Below, piece after piece: positions 8,234 through 16,300 of a stretch of 18,580 nt of DNA (positions are counted from its first letter, which is position 1; each line of letters begins with the position of its first letter). Source of the DNA: CAYJAD01 sp964372165. Its GTDB lineage: Bacteria > Desulfobacterota > Desulfovibrionia > Desulfovibrionales > Desulfovibrionaceae. A program made the position numbers and the translations under genes. The notes beneath the pieces were generated by a model. That model searched no databases, was not told where the DNA came from, and saw only the letters and a program-made list of their open reading frames with translations. The DNA is taken from NCBI GenBank assembly GCA_964372165.1, contig CAYJPT010000037.1, positions 1-18,580 on the forward strand, written 5' to 3'.

Positions 8234-9421
8234 ATGATTACAATGTCAGACCTTTTGCGTGTTAGTTTACGCCAGGTTATACGTCAACGCGGCTTTGGAG
8301 TTGTATTCTCTATTGCTCTTGGTATTACAGCCTTAATTACTTTGGCAGTGCTTGGGCGTGAAATACGTTATAATATTAGCCAAGATATGATTCTTATGGG
8401 GGGGGTTAACATTATCCAAGTTATAATGGATGACATACCTTACCCAGATCAACCAAAACGTGAATTTACTGACGAAAGTATACAATCTATTCGTGATATA
8501 TCAGGAGTAGAAACACTTAGTGCCATTGTTGCAGGATCTGAGCCTTTTCAAATTAGAACTGCAAACACAACATTAGTTATTCCATTTAGGGGAGTTGATG
8601 ATCAATATTGGCCAGCTTATGCCGCAACACTATATGCAGGACGATTTTTTGATAAAGCAGACATTGATGACCACAATAGAGTATGTGTTTTAGGGTGGGA
8701 AGCGGCAGAACGATTTTATGGCACTCCTGAAAAAGCTGTTGGAGAACTTTTAACACTTGGTACTGATATTTTTGAGATTGTAGGTGTTGTAGGCGGCATT
8801 ATGCTTGGTGAGGGTATACGATCAGGATTTATACCACACACCACCATGCTAGATCGCAAATGGGCTTTTGGTAAACTTCAAAGACTGTTAGTACGGGCTA
8901 CTGCTTGGGAAGACATACCAAGAATTGTAAAAGAAATTCCAGATGCAGTAAAATCCAATCAAGATGCACCAAACCTACTCATTCGCACGCAAGAAGAACA
9001 ACTTGACCGTATTAAAACAACATTCTTATTTGTAGAGGCCCTACTTTGGCTTGGTATTGCTGCATCATTATTACTTGGCGGCTTTGGCATATGGTATGGA
9101 ACATTTGCATCTGTACGTGCAAGAACTCGCGAAGTTGGGTTAAAAAAGGCCATGGGCGGTTCAGATAGTGATATCTTAGCGCAATTCCTAACAGAAGCAC
9201 TTTGTAAATCTGTAGCAGGTGGTGTGATAGGAATTTTACTAGGCATACTATGTGTTGAAACCGGAAGTTATCTGTTAGGTGCTGCAATATCTTATAATTT
9301 ACTTTTATTAAGCAGCATAGGTAGTATCATTTTCTCCGCTGTTATTGGTATTGCAGGCGGTATGTTCCCAGCTTTACAAGCTAGCCGCATGGACGTTGTC
9401 TCAGCATTACGCTTTGAGTAG
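8234..9421 (+). CDS. MacB/FtsX-type ABC transporter permease
   Basis: This 395-aa inner-membrane protein has the MacB_FtsX layout: one N-terminal helix (about 22-41), a large extracytoplasmic domain (about 45-260) and three C-terminal helices. The coupling-helix segment REVGLKKAMGGSDSDILAQF follows the second helix, and the C-terminus PALQASRMDVVSALRFE is family-typical. Such permeases are usually mechanotransmission components, not classical channels, acting on lipoproteins, peptides or surface substrates. AAGG at 8223-8226 gives the RBS for the ATG at 8234; an in-frame ATG three codons later is an alternative. The next gene begins 7 nt after its stop and encodes the ATPase, so the two almost certainly form one transporter. 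Confidence 0.88.
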   Translation: MITMSDLLRVSLRQVIRQRGFGVVFSIALGITALITLAVLGREIRYNISQDMILMGGVNIIQVIMDDIPYPDQPKREFTDESIQSIRDISGVETLSAIVAGSEPFQIRTANTTLVIPFRGVDDQYWPAYAATLYAGRFFDKADIDDHNRVCVLGWEAAERFYGTPEKAVGELLTLGTDIFEIVGVVGGIMLGEGIRSGFIPHTTMLDRKWAFGKLQRLLVRATAWEDIPRIVKEIPDAVKSNQDAPNLLIRTQEEQLDRIKTTFLFVEALLWLGIAASLLLGGFGIWYGTFASVRARTREVGLKKAMGGSDSDILAQFLTEALCKSVAGGVIGILLGILCVETGSYLLGAAISYNLLLLSSIGSIIFSAVIGIAGGMFPALQASRMDVVSALRFE

Positions 9422-9428
9422 GTAAAAT

Positions 9429-11420
9429 ATGAATCCAATTATAGAAGCAAAAAATATTTATAAATGCTACCCTGGTTTTCCTCCGGTGTTGCGCGGTATC
9501 AACATAAAAGTCATGCCGGGTGAAATGGTCGCTATTATGGGACCTTCAGGTTGTGGTAAGTCTACAATGTTGCATATTTTAGGCATGCTACACGCGCCTG
9601 ATAGTGGACATTTAAATATTCTTGGCACTGATATTATGACCCTTAGCCGTGATGAAACTTCATCATTTAGGCGTGGAAATATGGGATTCGTAATGCAAAG
9701 CAGCAATTTATTTGACTTTTCTACAGTATTTGAAAATGTCGAATTCCCCTTAATATTTGAACAAGTGCCACCTGAAGAACGTTGGGAAAGAGTCATTCGC
9801 GCTCTTGAATTAGTAAGACTTTCACATCGTGTAAGTTATCGTAGTAATCGACTTTCTGGTGGTGAACAACAACGTGTAGCTGTAGCGCGTGCCATGGTTA
9901 ACAATCCGCGAATTCTACTAGCAGACGAACCCACAGGAGCACTTGATTCGCGCACATCTAAAGTAGTGATGGAAAACTTCCGTACACTTGCCCACGAGGG
10001 CGGCATTGCCATGGTCATAGTTACACATGACCCAAGTGTTGCAGAGTATTGTGATAGCATTTACTCTTTAGAAGAAGGTGTTCTAATTTGTAAAAAACAA
10101 ACTACGGTTACAATCACTAAAGTTAACAGCCAACTGCTAGAGTCTAATCCACGCATTTTAAATGCAGCATGTGTTGTGGATGAATTTCCAACAAAGTATG
10201 GTACAACAGATACACAACATATTCTTAACATCTACGACCAAAAACTTTTATCAAGAGTATATTCAATGCGCGGTGCAAAGTTTACTTCCATTGGTGATGG
10301 AGAATATTCTTTGCCCGTAATTATTAAAAAGCAAGGATCTATTAGAGCTTTTTTAAATATATTCTCGCTCTTACGAGTAAACCACGGAAATCCTGGTATT
10401 GTGTGGAAATACTGGTCTCAAATACCACGAAGACAACGCTTTAATATTTTTGCAGCCATACGCCATTTATGGCATATGGCAAAAAGTATTAGCATGGTGC
10501 GCTGGAGTTTAGCCGAAGACACATCACACTTACATGCTGTTGGTTCAGAAAGTGCTGCCACCGCTGCTTGGATGGCAAGTGGTATACTTGGCATTCCTTT
10601 CTCTTTCTCTTTCCAGGCAAAACACCTTCATAACATTCGTTTAGCAGCTATAAAAGCAAAATATGCTTCATTTGTGTGTTGCGACAGTAAGCAAACACAA
10701 AAAGAACTTATTCAAGCTTGTCTTAATAATGAAGCAAACTTCCCAGTTAACAAAATTATACATAGTTATGAAACTCCAAGCATTGGAGCTGCTATTGATG
10801 GTGATGTACTGCCAGCAAGTGGAGCAGTTCACGGTCAGATTAATATTGTCATGGCTGGACATATTACTGAAACAAAAGGCATACTAACTGCAATGAAAGC
10901 CTGTGCTGCATTAAAAAAAGATAAAATTCCTCTGCACTTAACAATTATAGGGGATGGTCCATTTTTACGCAAGCTACGCTTGAATGCACGACTTATGGGA
11001 CTTAGAAAAAATATTACTTTTACAAAATATATTACACATGACCAAATGGGCGAACATTATAACAAAGCAAATATTTTTATTGCTGCAAATACAAGTAGTA
11101 AGCAAAGCCATGAAAGCAGTATAGCCACAAGCCTTACTGAAGCAATGCTCTTTGCTCTACCCATTGTTGCAAGTGATTTAAAAGCGCACAAAGAAATATT
11201 AGAAGATGAACAAACAGCTCTCATATTTCAACAAAATAGCGTGGAAAGTCTCACAAAAGCACTCAACAAACTTATCACTAGACCAGATGAAGCAAAAATG
11301 ATGGGTAAAAAAGCCCAGGAAGCTGCGCAAAAGTTATTTTTACCAGAAATACAAGGATTACAATTATCTAAGGCAATCTTAAAGCATCACAGTATATCAA
11401 AAAATAATGCACAAATATAG
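9429..11420 (+). CDS. fusion of MacB/LolD-type ABC ATPase and GT4 glycosyltransferase
   Basis: This 663-aa protein contains two complete modules in one uninterrupted frame. Residues about 4-222 are a LolD/MacB-type ABC ATPase with Walker A GPSGCGKST (38-46), Q-loop Q90, signature LSGGEQQ (142-148), Walker B ILLADEP (162-168, E167) and switch His H200. Residues about 245-655 are a GT-B, GT4-type glycosyltransferase: an acceptor-side half with HLHAVGSESAATAAW (368-382) and GIPFSFSF (388-395), then AGHITETKG (476-484), IGDGPF (507-512) and SLTEAMLFALPIVASD (568-583) in the nucleotide-sugar half. The spacing between E562 and E571 is one residue longer than the usual EX7E motif. Partner: the permease immediately upstream. 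The fusion suggests that sugar transfer and transport are physically coupled at the inner-membrane surface; substrate unknown. Confidence 0.85.
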   Translation: MNPIIEAKNIYKCYPGFPPVLRGINIKVMPGEMVAIMGPSGCGKSTMLHILGMLHAPDSGHLNILGTDIMTLSRDETSSFRRGNMGFVMQSSNLFDFSTVFENVEFPLIFEQVPPEERWERVIRALELVRLSHRVSYRSNRLSGGEQQRVAVARAMVNNPRILLADEPTGALDSRTSKVVMENFRTLAHEGGIAMVIVTHDPSVAEYCDSIYSLEEGVLICKKQTTVTITKVNSQLLESNPRILNAACVVDEFPTKYGTTDTQHILNIYDQKLLSRVYSMRGAKFTSIGDGEYSLPVIIKKQGSIRAFLNIFSLLRVNHGNPGIVWKYWSQIPRRQRFNIFAAIRHLWHMAKSISMVRWSLAEDTSHLHAVGSESAATAAWMASGILGIPFSFSFQAKHLHNIRLAAIKAKYASFVCCDSKQTQKELIQACLNNEANFPVNKIIHSYETPSIGAAIDGDVLPASGAVHGQINIVMAGHITETKGILTAMKACAALKKDKIPLHLTIIGDGPFLRKLRLNARLMGLRKNITFTKYITHDQMGEHYNKANIFIAANTSSKQSHESSIATSLTEAMLFALPIVASDLKAHKEILEDEQTALIFQQNSVESLTKALNKLITRPDEAKMMGKKAQEAAQKLFLPEIQGLQLSKAILKHHSISKNNAQI

Positions 11421-11431
11421 TAAGAAATCAC

Positions 11432-11460
11432 TTGACCAATAGCAACTTTTTGCTTATCTT
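11432..11460 (+). promoter_or_regulatory. sigma70-type promoter of tRNA-Arg
   Basis: TTGACC (11432-11437), a 17-nt spacer and TATCTT (11455-11460) lie just after the ABC/GT4 stop, with the predicted start about 9 nt before the mature tRNA. The tRNA therefore need not depend on read-through from the operon. Confidence 0.6.
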
Positions 11461-11475
11461 CATTGATGTCAGTAA

Positions 11476-11552
11476 GCGGCTGTAGCTCAGCTGGATAGAG
11501 CAACAGGCTACGAACCTGTAGGTCAGGAGTTCGAATCTCTTCAGCCGCGCCA
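11476..11552 (+). tRNA. tRNA-Arg (anticodon ACG)
   Basis: A 77-nt cloverleaf: acceptor GCGGCTG/CAGCCGC, D arm GCTC...GAGC, anticodon arm ACAGG/CCTGT with loop CTACGAA (anticodon ACG, wobble A normally converted to inosine), T arm AGGAG-TTCGAAT-CTCTT, discriminator G and an encoded CCA end. It reads CGN arginine codons. I saw no second copy of its 3' end in the window, so there is no visible attachment-site duplication. Confidence 0.95.
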
Positions 11553-11560
11553 CAAATTTC

Positions 11561-11594
11561 AAGGGTTTACGAGAATTTCGTAAACCCTTTTTTT
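11561..11594 (+). terminator. intrinsic terminator of tRNA-Arg
   Basis: AAGGGTTTACGA (11561-11572) pairs perfectly with TCGTAAACCCTT (11578-11589) around a 5-nt loop and is followed by seven T (11588-11594). It insulates the downstream CRISPR array from tRNA transcription. Confidence 0.9.
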
Positions 11595-11614
11595 GTTGTA
11601 CTACCTGCTTTTTT

Positions 11615-11648
11615 AAGACTGCGCAAAATGAATTGTGCAGGAGTTTTA
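11615..11648. repeat. imperfect palindrome, copy C of the dispersed family
   Basis: AAGACT-GCGCAA and TTGTGC-AGGAGTTTT flank an AATGAA loop. The centre GCGCAAAATGAATTGTGC matches copies A (60-78) and B (120-155). It lies between the tRNA terminator and the first CRISPR repeat. Confidence 0.4.
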
Positions 11649-11670
11649 ATTTAGTGATGTCTTCTTGACT

Positions 11671-11904
11671 GTTGTAGTTGCCTGTCCAAATAAATCCTGC
11701 TAAACTCCTTGGAGGCGAATAAACAATATGTTTTGAGTTGTAGTTGCCTGTCCAAATAAATCCTGCTAAACTTACCCTATAAAAGGTTGTTTTTTTACCT
11801 GTGTTGTAGTTGCCTGTCCAAATAAATCCTGCTAAACTTTGAGCCAGCATGTTTTCTGCCAAATCGGTGTTGTAGTTGCCTGTCCAAATAAATCCTGCTA
11901 AACT
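11671..11904 (+). CRISPR. type II-C CRISPR array, four identical 36-nt repeats, three 30-nt spacers
   Basis: Repeats lie at 11671-11706, 11737-11772, 11803-11838 and 11869-11904, all identical, each beginning GTTGTAGTTGCC and ending CCTGCTAAACT. Spacers are 11707-11736, 11773-11802 and 11839-11868, each exactly 30 nt. The GTTGTAG start is typical of type II-C repeats, and the reverse complement of the repeat matches the anti-repeat of the tracrRNA at 16843, fixing the crRNA orientation as plus strand. The 3' end TGCTAAACT resembles the extended -10 (TGCTACAAT) inside neisserial II-C repeats, suggesting a promoter in every repeat. Neither flank has a degenerate repeat. I found no match to the spacers elsewhere in the window by eye. 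Confidence 0.97.
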
Positions 11905-11905
11905 A

Positions 11906-11958
11906 TTTAAGGCACAACACTTTATTTTACTTATGAAAAATACTTGTTGTGCCTTAAA
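11906..11958. promoter_or_regulatory. 14-bp inverted repeat between the array and cas1
   Basis: TTTAAGGCACAACA (11906-11919) is the perfect reverse complement of 11945-11958, with a 25-nt AT-rich loop. It starts one base after the last CRISPR repeat. Neither strand has a T-run after the stem, so it is not a standard terminator. It may be a leader element, a protein-binding site or a structured cas1 5' leader. Confidence 0.45.
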
Positions 11959-12029
11959 AAAACGTCTATCGTGAACGACATTGGAGTACCTCTTATCTTT
12001 CTTTTTTCAAAAAACAGGAAATTTTAATT

Positions 12030-12977
12030 GTGGCAGATTTTCTTTTGGAAATAGCAGAAAATGAAAGGCATTTATGCGTTGAGCGAGGCTGTGTTGTCAT
12101 CAAGCACAAGCATGAAGTTATTAAAAAAATACCTACAGACACCTTGAGTGCTGTTATTCTAAGTGCACATGGTTGTACTGTTTCTAAAAACTTCTTAGCG
12201 ACTGTAGCAGAGCACGGCATCCCCGTAGTTACTTGCGGAAAAAATTATCTTCCTATTTCCATAACCTTACCTACAGGAACGCATTATAAAAGTTTGCCTG
12301 TAGTTACGGCACAAATGCACGCTTCCCCCATTCTCAAAAAAAGACTTTGGCAACAGATTGTCATAGCAAAAATACACAACCAAGCCCAAATTTTACAAAA
12401 AAGCACTAAAAATACGCATGTAGCACATCAAATTTCGTTACTAGCAAAAAAAGTTCATAGTGGGGATAGCGACCACAAAGAAGCACAAGCAGCACGGCTT
12501 TATTGGGGTGCCCTCATGGGGAAAAATTTCATACGAGATAGAAATGCTCAAGATATAAACATTTTCTTTAATTACGGCTATACTATTTTACGTGCCGCGT
12601 GCGCACGCGCTTTATGCGGTGCTGGACTATTGCCACTCCTAGGCGTACAACATCACAATACTTATAATGCCTTTTGCCTTGCTGATGATATGATGGAGCC
12701 ACTGCGCCCCTTTGTAGATAACCTTGTAATGTCGTGTAAAACGCTACGAACTGCATATGATTTAGAACCTAAGCATAAAAAAATATTAGCAGAAATATTG
12801 CGTACTCCCCTGCCCTTTGGAGGTGAAAAACACACACTATTTTCTGTGACTTCGCGCATGGCCTTTGGCTTGGTAAAAGCATTTATGCAAAAAGACGCAA
12901 CCTTGCTTCCATTGCCTTATATTCCGGCAGAATTAAAACAAAGTATGAAAAATCAACGCAATACAATTATAGATTAA
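12030..12977 (+). CDS. cas1: CRISPR-associated integrase Cas1 (type II-C)
   Basis: Cas1 is the metal-dependent nuclease/integrase that, with Cas2, inserts new spacers. This 315-aa protein is full length. Expected catalytic residues are present: E151 in KEAQAARLYW, H209 in GVQHHNTYN, and D220 and E223 in ADDMMEPLRP, with the spacing 11 and 14 seen in other Cas1 proteins. The N-terminal beta domain contains VILSAHGCTVSKN (42-54), a type II Cas1 feature. The GTG start at 12030 follows AGGAA (12016-12020). It is on the plus strand, whereas cas9 and cas2 are on minus; its TAA overlaps the cas2 stop tail to tail. Promoter uncertain: possibly the last CRISPR repeat. Confidence 0.93.
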   Translation: MADFLLEIAENERHLCVERGCVVIKHKHEVIKKIPTDTLSAVILSAHGCTVSKNFLATVAEHGIPVVTCGKNYLPISITLPTGTHYKSLPVVTAQMHASPILKKRLWQQIVIAKIHNQAQILQKSTKNTHVAHQISLLAKKVHSGDSDHKEAQAARLYWGALMGKNFIRDRNAQDINIFFNYGYTILRAACARALCGAGLLPLLGVQHHNTYNAFCLADDMMEPLRPFVDNLVMSCKTLRTAYDLEPKHKKILAEILRTPLPFGGEKHTLFSVTSRMAFGLVKAFMQKDATLLPLPYIPAELKQSMKNQRNTIID

Positions 12978-13333
12978 AACAAAAACAATTGCCCACCGTC
13001 ATTGAGTTCTTGACTCTCATTTCGCTTTTTTGCTGTACCAAAATAATTTTTAGTCATGCCATATTGTCTATCTGTGATAAACATTACTGAAACCGAACCA
13101 TTTTCCACCAGGCACAAAGATACTTGCTGAGCCAGGCGTTGTGCCTTTTCTAAACTTTCAGCATGACGTATGTATACAGAAAATTGTTTACGCACAAAAC
13201 CTAACTCCAAAAGTGAATTACGAAAGCGCGTGGCAAGGCGCATTTCTTTCTTACTGCTCACAGGCAAGTCAAACATGACTACAACCCACATAATAGTATA
13301 TGCCGAAGGAGGGTTACATCTTTTTTTTGCCAT
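12974..13333 (-). CDS. cas2: CRISPR-associated protein Cas2
   Basis: Cas2 is the dimeric scaffold of the Cas1-Cas2 spacer integration complex. The ferredoxin-like start YTIMWVVVMFDLPVSSKKE and QFSVYIRH are diagnostic; the Asp of FDLP is the conserved acidic residue. I prefer the ATG at 13333 (MAKKRCNPP..., 119 aa) because type II-C Cas2 proteins usually have a short N-terminal extension before IMWV. An ATG at 13291 (105 aa) and one at 13369 (131 aa) are alternatives, and no start has a good Shine-Dalgarno sequence. It overlaps the 3' end of cas9 by 20 nt, so translation is probably coupled to cas9. It converges on cas1, the two stops sharing a TTAA. Confidence 0.9.
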   Translation of the reverse strand: MAKKRCNPPSAYTIMWVVVMFDLPVSSKKEMRLATRFRNSLLELGFVRKQFSVYIRHAESLEKAQRLAQQVSLCLVENGSVSVMFITDRQYGMTKNYFGTAKKRNESQELNDGGQLFLF

Positions 13334-16300
13334 GCCAAAGCTTTGTATGCTTATGGGTGACTTTTCCAAAAGGTGAAAGCTCTACCTTGCGAGCTTGTGT
13401 TTTAGTATAGGTAATTAAACCTTTGCCTCCAGAAGTCCATCGAGAAACTCCAGCTTTATTATCTAACTCTCTAGCGTCATAAAGTAAATTCACTTGAAAT
13501 TTATCTTTGGAAAATTTTTGAACAATACACAACACTTTTCCTACTGGCGCTGGCATTTGTAATTTTGTTTTCATTTCCTCATCTACAGTAAGCTCAAGCA
13601 CATCCCCCTTATATACTGACCAGAGCAATTTACCTCCTTGACTTTGCCATGAAGGGACAAAATTTTTCTGATTAGCATTAAAACGGGAAACACACTCCCA
13701 GCCAATACTTCCATCTTTTTTTACATAAAAGTCTACCCGTAAATTATTTTTTGGTTCAAAACCGCATTGTTTTTTTAGGCAAACACCCACAAGATTTTTA
13801 GGTTCAACTTTTCTATATTTATGCCCAATATTATCTTGTTTCTGTGCTAAACGCAAAGCTTCCTTGACTATACTGATATCGTCAATATTTATTTCCTTTA
13901 GCCCCTTTTCCCTATTGAGGGCATTGCGGTCTTTCAAAGCCTGTTCGGCAGCAATGTATTTATTTTCGATGCATCCATATTGGTGCAAGCACTCCTTATG
14001 GAACTTTTGGATATCAGGCACATCTTGGGGCAAAGTTGTTAAAGAAAAAACAATATTGTTAACATCTTTTTTGCTTTTTACATTAGTAAAAGCACGCTTA
14101 TAGGTAATAATATAATTTTCTGCATCTCGAGGGTCACGGCAAAGTACACGATATTTTGTAGCGTCATGCAATTTGTTATTTGCTCCATGCTCTAGTTTAG
14201 GGGAAACTTTTACCCCTTGCAAAGCTTGCAATACGGCAGCTCTAAAGGCAGTGCCATCTTTGCCAAAAGGTGGTGGAAAATCTGGTAAACGCTTATTACG
14301 TTTTTCTGCTTTAGATAGCTGTTGCGCCATACTGCGTGTGGTACACGCAAGCACAATGGCGTCAAGAGCATGGTGCCTATGGTCTATGCGTGGTTTGCTT
14401 TTCCAATCAGGATTTTTTAATTCTTTACCCCACGCATCAAGCTTAACCTCTCCGGTTTGTTCATCAATTATTTCTTTACGAATTTGAATACCCATAAGGT
14501 CATATTCTAGCCCGTCCAATCCCCACGCATGACGCAAACGTGCTGTCATGCTCCCACGGATAGGAATGACATTTGCACAAAGTGCAGACAAGTAACGTGC
14601 CGCCATTTTAGCCATATAACTAGTATCGGTAAGGCGGTGATCAGTTTGGTCGGCATCACCTATACTTTCAAAACGGCTTTGCGCATCAGACATAAAACGC
14701 CAAGCTTTAGCCCTAAACTCTTTTTTATCGGAAAGTCTTTGTAAAATATGTTGCCATTGGTTAGGGTATTTTTCTTGTATAAAGTCATAAGCATATTTAT
14801 CACTTTTAGCCAAATTAATTTCCCTTTTAGTTAAGGCTAAGTTACTATATGTATCTGAACCTCCGCGGGATTGGCAAATAATATGGTCAACATCGCAAAA
14901 TTCAAAATCCGTGAGAGCTATTTCTTCTAAAGAATAAGCATCTTTATGCCCTTGATCTTTCCAAAGGCGATATTTTATACGATTTTTACGCGATGGGCGT
15001 ATATGCACCTTGCGCAATTCTTCGTCAAATGCTTCATTTTCCTTAGTACGTTTTTTACGTTCAGCCTCAAGTTCATCACGTTTTTTTTGTGATAAACCAA
15101 ATTCTCGCGCAAGCTCTATATGAATGCGTTGGGGCTTTCCATACAGTTTTACAATTTCATTAACAACTTTACGAAGTTGATTGAGAGCCACATGTACCAC
15201 AGGATTGGGCACGCGCCCATAACGGGCTTCTTCTTCAGCTGCTTGTTTTTTGTGCCACGGGTGTACTGGTGTAACATCATGGCGTAACATTTGCCCGTAA
15301 TAAGGCAATTCACTCATACTACCAGCAATACCACGTTTTAATTCTTCTTCTGCAGTGTATCCGCAAAGATCTGCCGCTTCACGTGAGGTAAGCGGATACC
15401 ACTGTTTCTGTCCATCATTTTCTTTCTCCACACCTTCCTTTAATTTCTGCAAAATACGCTTGGTGGCAGTAAGCCCAAGGGCGCTTCTATCCTTTGGGAG
15501 TAAAGATAAACAATTGGAAAGAGTACGTAAACCTTGGCGGTCTTTAGGAATATGTAATCTTTCTGCGCAATTAAGTAAAAATTGCTCCTCCGGCATAAGA
15601 CGACTATCTTTATTATGTGGCTCAAGACGTGGGGTGGCAATAAAATCCAAAATATCATCTTGCTCTTTATGAGAAAGTCGTTGCCAATGTGCAATTTCAG
15701 TAAAAGCCTGTACATGGCTTAAACCTTTAATATTTTTATCTTCGTCAGGCATGTTGATTTTAAGGACTTTTTCATTAGTATATTTTTGTAATTCTTTTTT
15801 TATACTTGTTTTATTTTGATTTATTCCACTCTGAGCTATAGAAACAAGTTCATCACGCATTTTTTTGCTAAGAGTATGAATAGCATCTGAAGTTTGATAT
15901 CGTAAATTATTTATCTGCTCATAAATGCGCCTTTCTTCAGAAAGCCTATGTAACTTTGCTAAGCGCTCCTCACCACTATCAGGGTCAAAGGAACATACCC
16001 CAGTAGCATAAGGGGCATGAGGTTTATCTGAAAAAATAATTTCATATATTTTTTCTTTTAATTCATCTGTAAGATCTGAATAATACACAGCTTGTTTTTC
16101 CCATAAAGCATAAAAGTCATCTTTGACTAGAAAACGTGGTACAGCGTAATCTATAAGATTTTCCGCGATAAAGCGGGCGCGACGACGTACTGTTTTCTTA
16201 ACATCGTTACTACGTAGACGCTGCATGAAAAAATCCCCAAGAGAAATTTTTTCATTATTGACACATGTTTCCAATTTTCTATAAAATGCCGCTGTACTGG

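Noticed and set aside
11428..11862. Minus-strand open frame with a thrice-repeated peptide (SLAGFIWTGNYN)
   Set aside because: It is the translation of three CRISPR repeats plus the tRNA region; the repeat spacing (66 nt) happens to keep frame. Not a protein.
11707..11868. Self-targeting spacers
   Set aside because: No stretch resembling the three spacers was found elsewhere in the window by eye. The rest of the genome is not available.
11906..11958. Inverted repeat as a transcription terminator of the array
   Set aside because: No T-run follows the stem on either strand, and the loop is long (25 nt).
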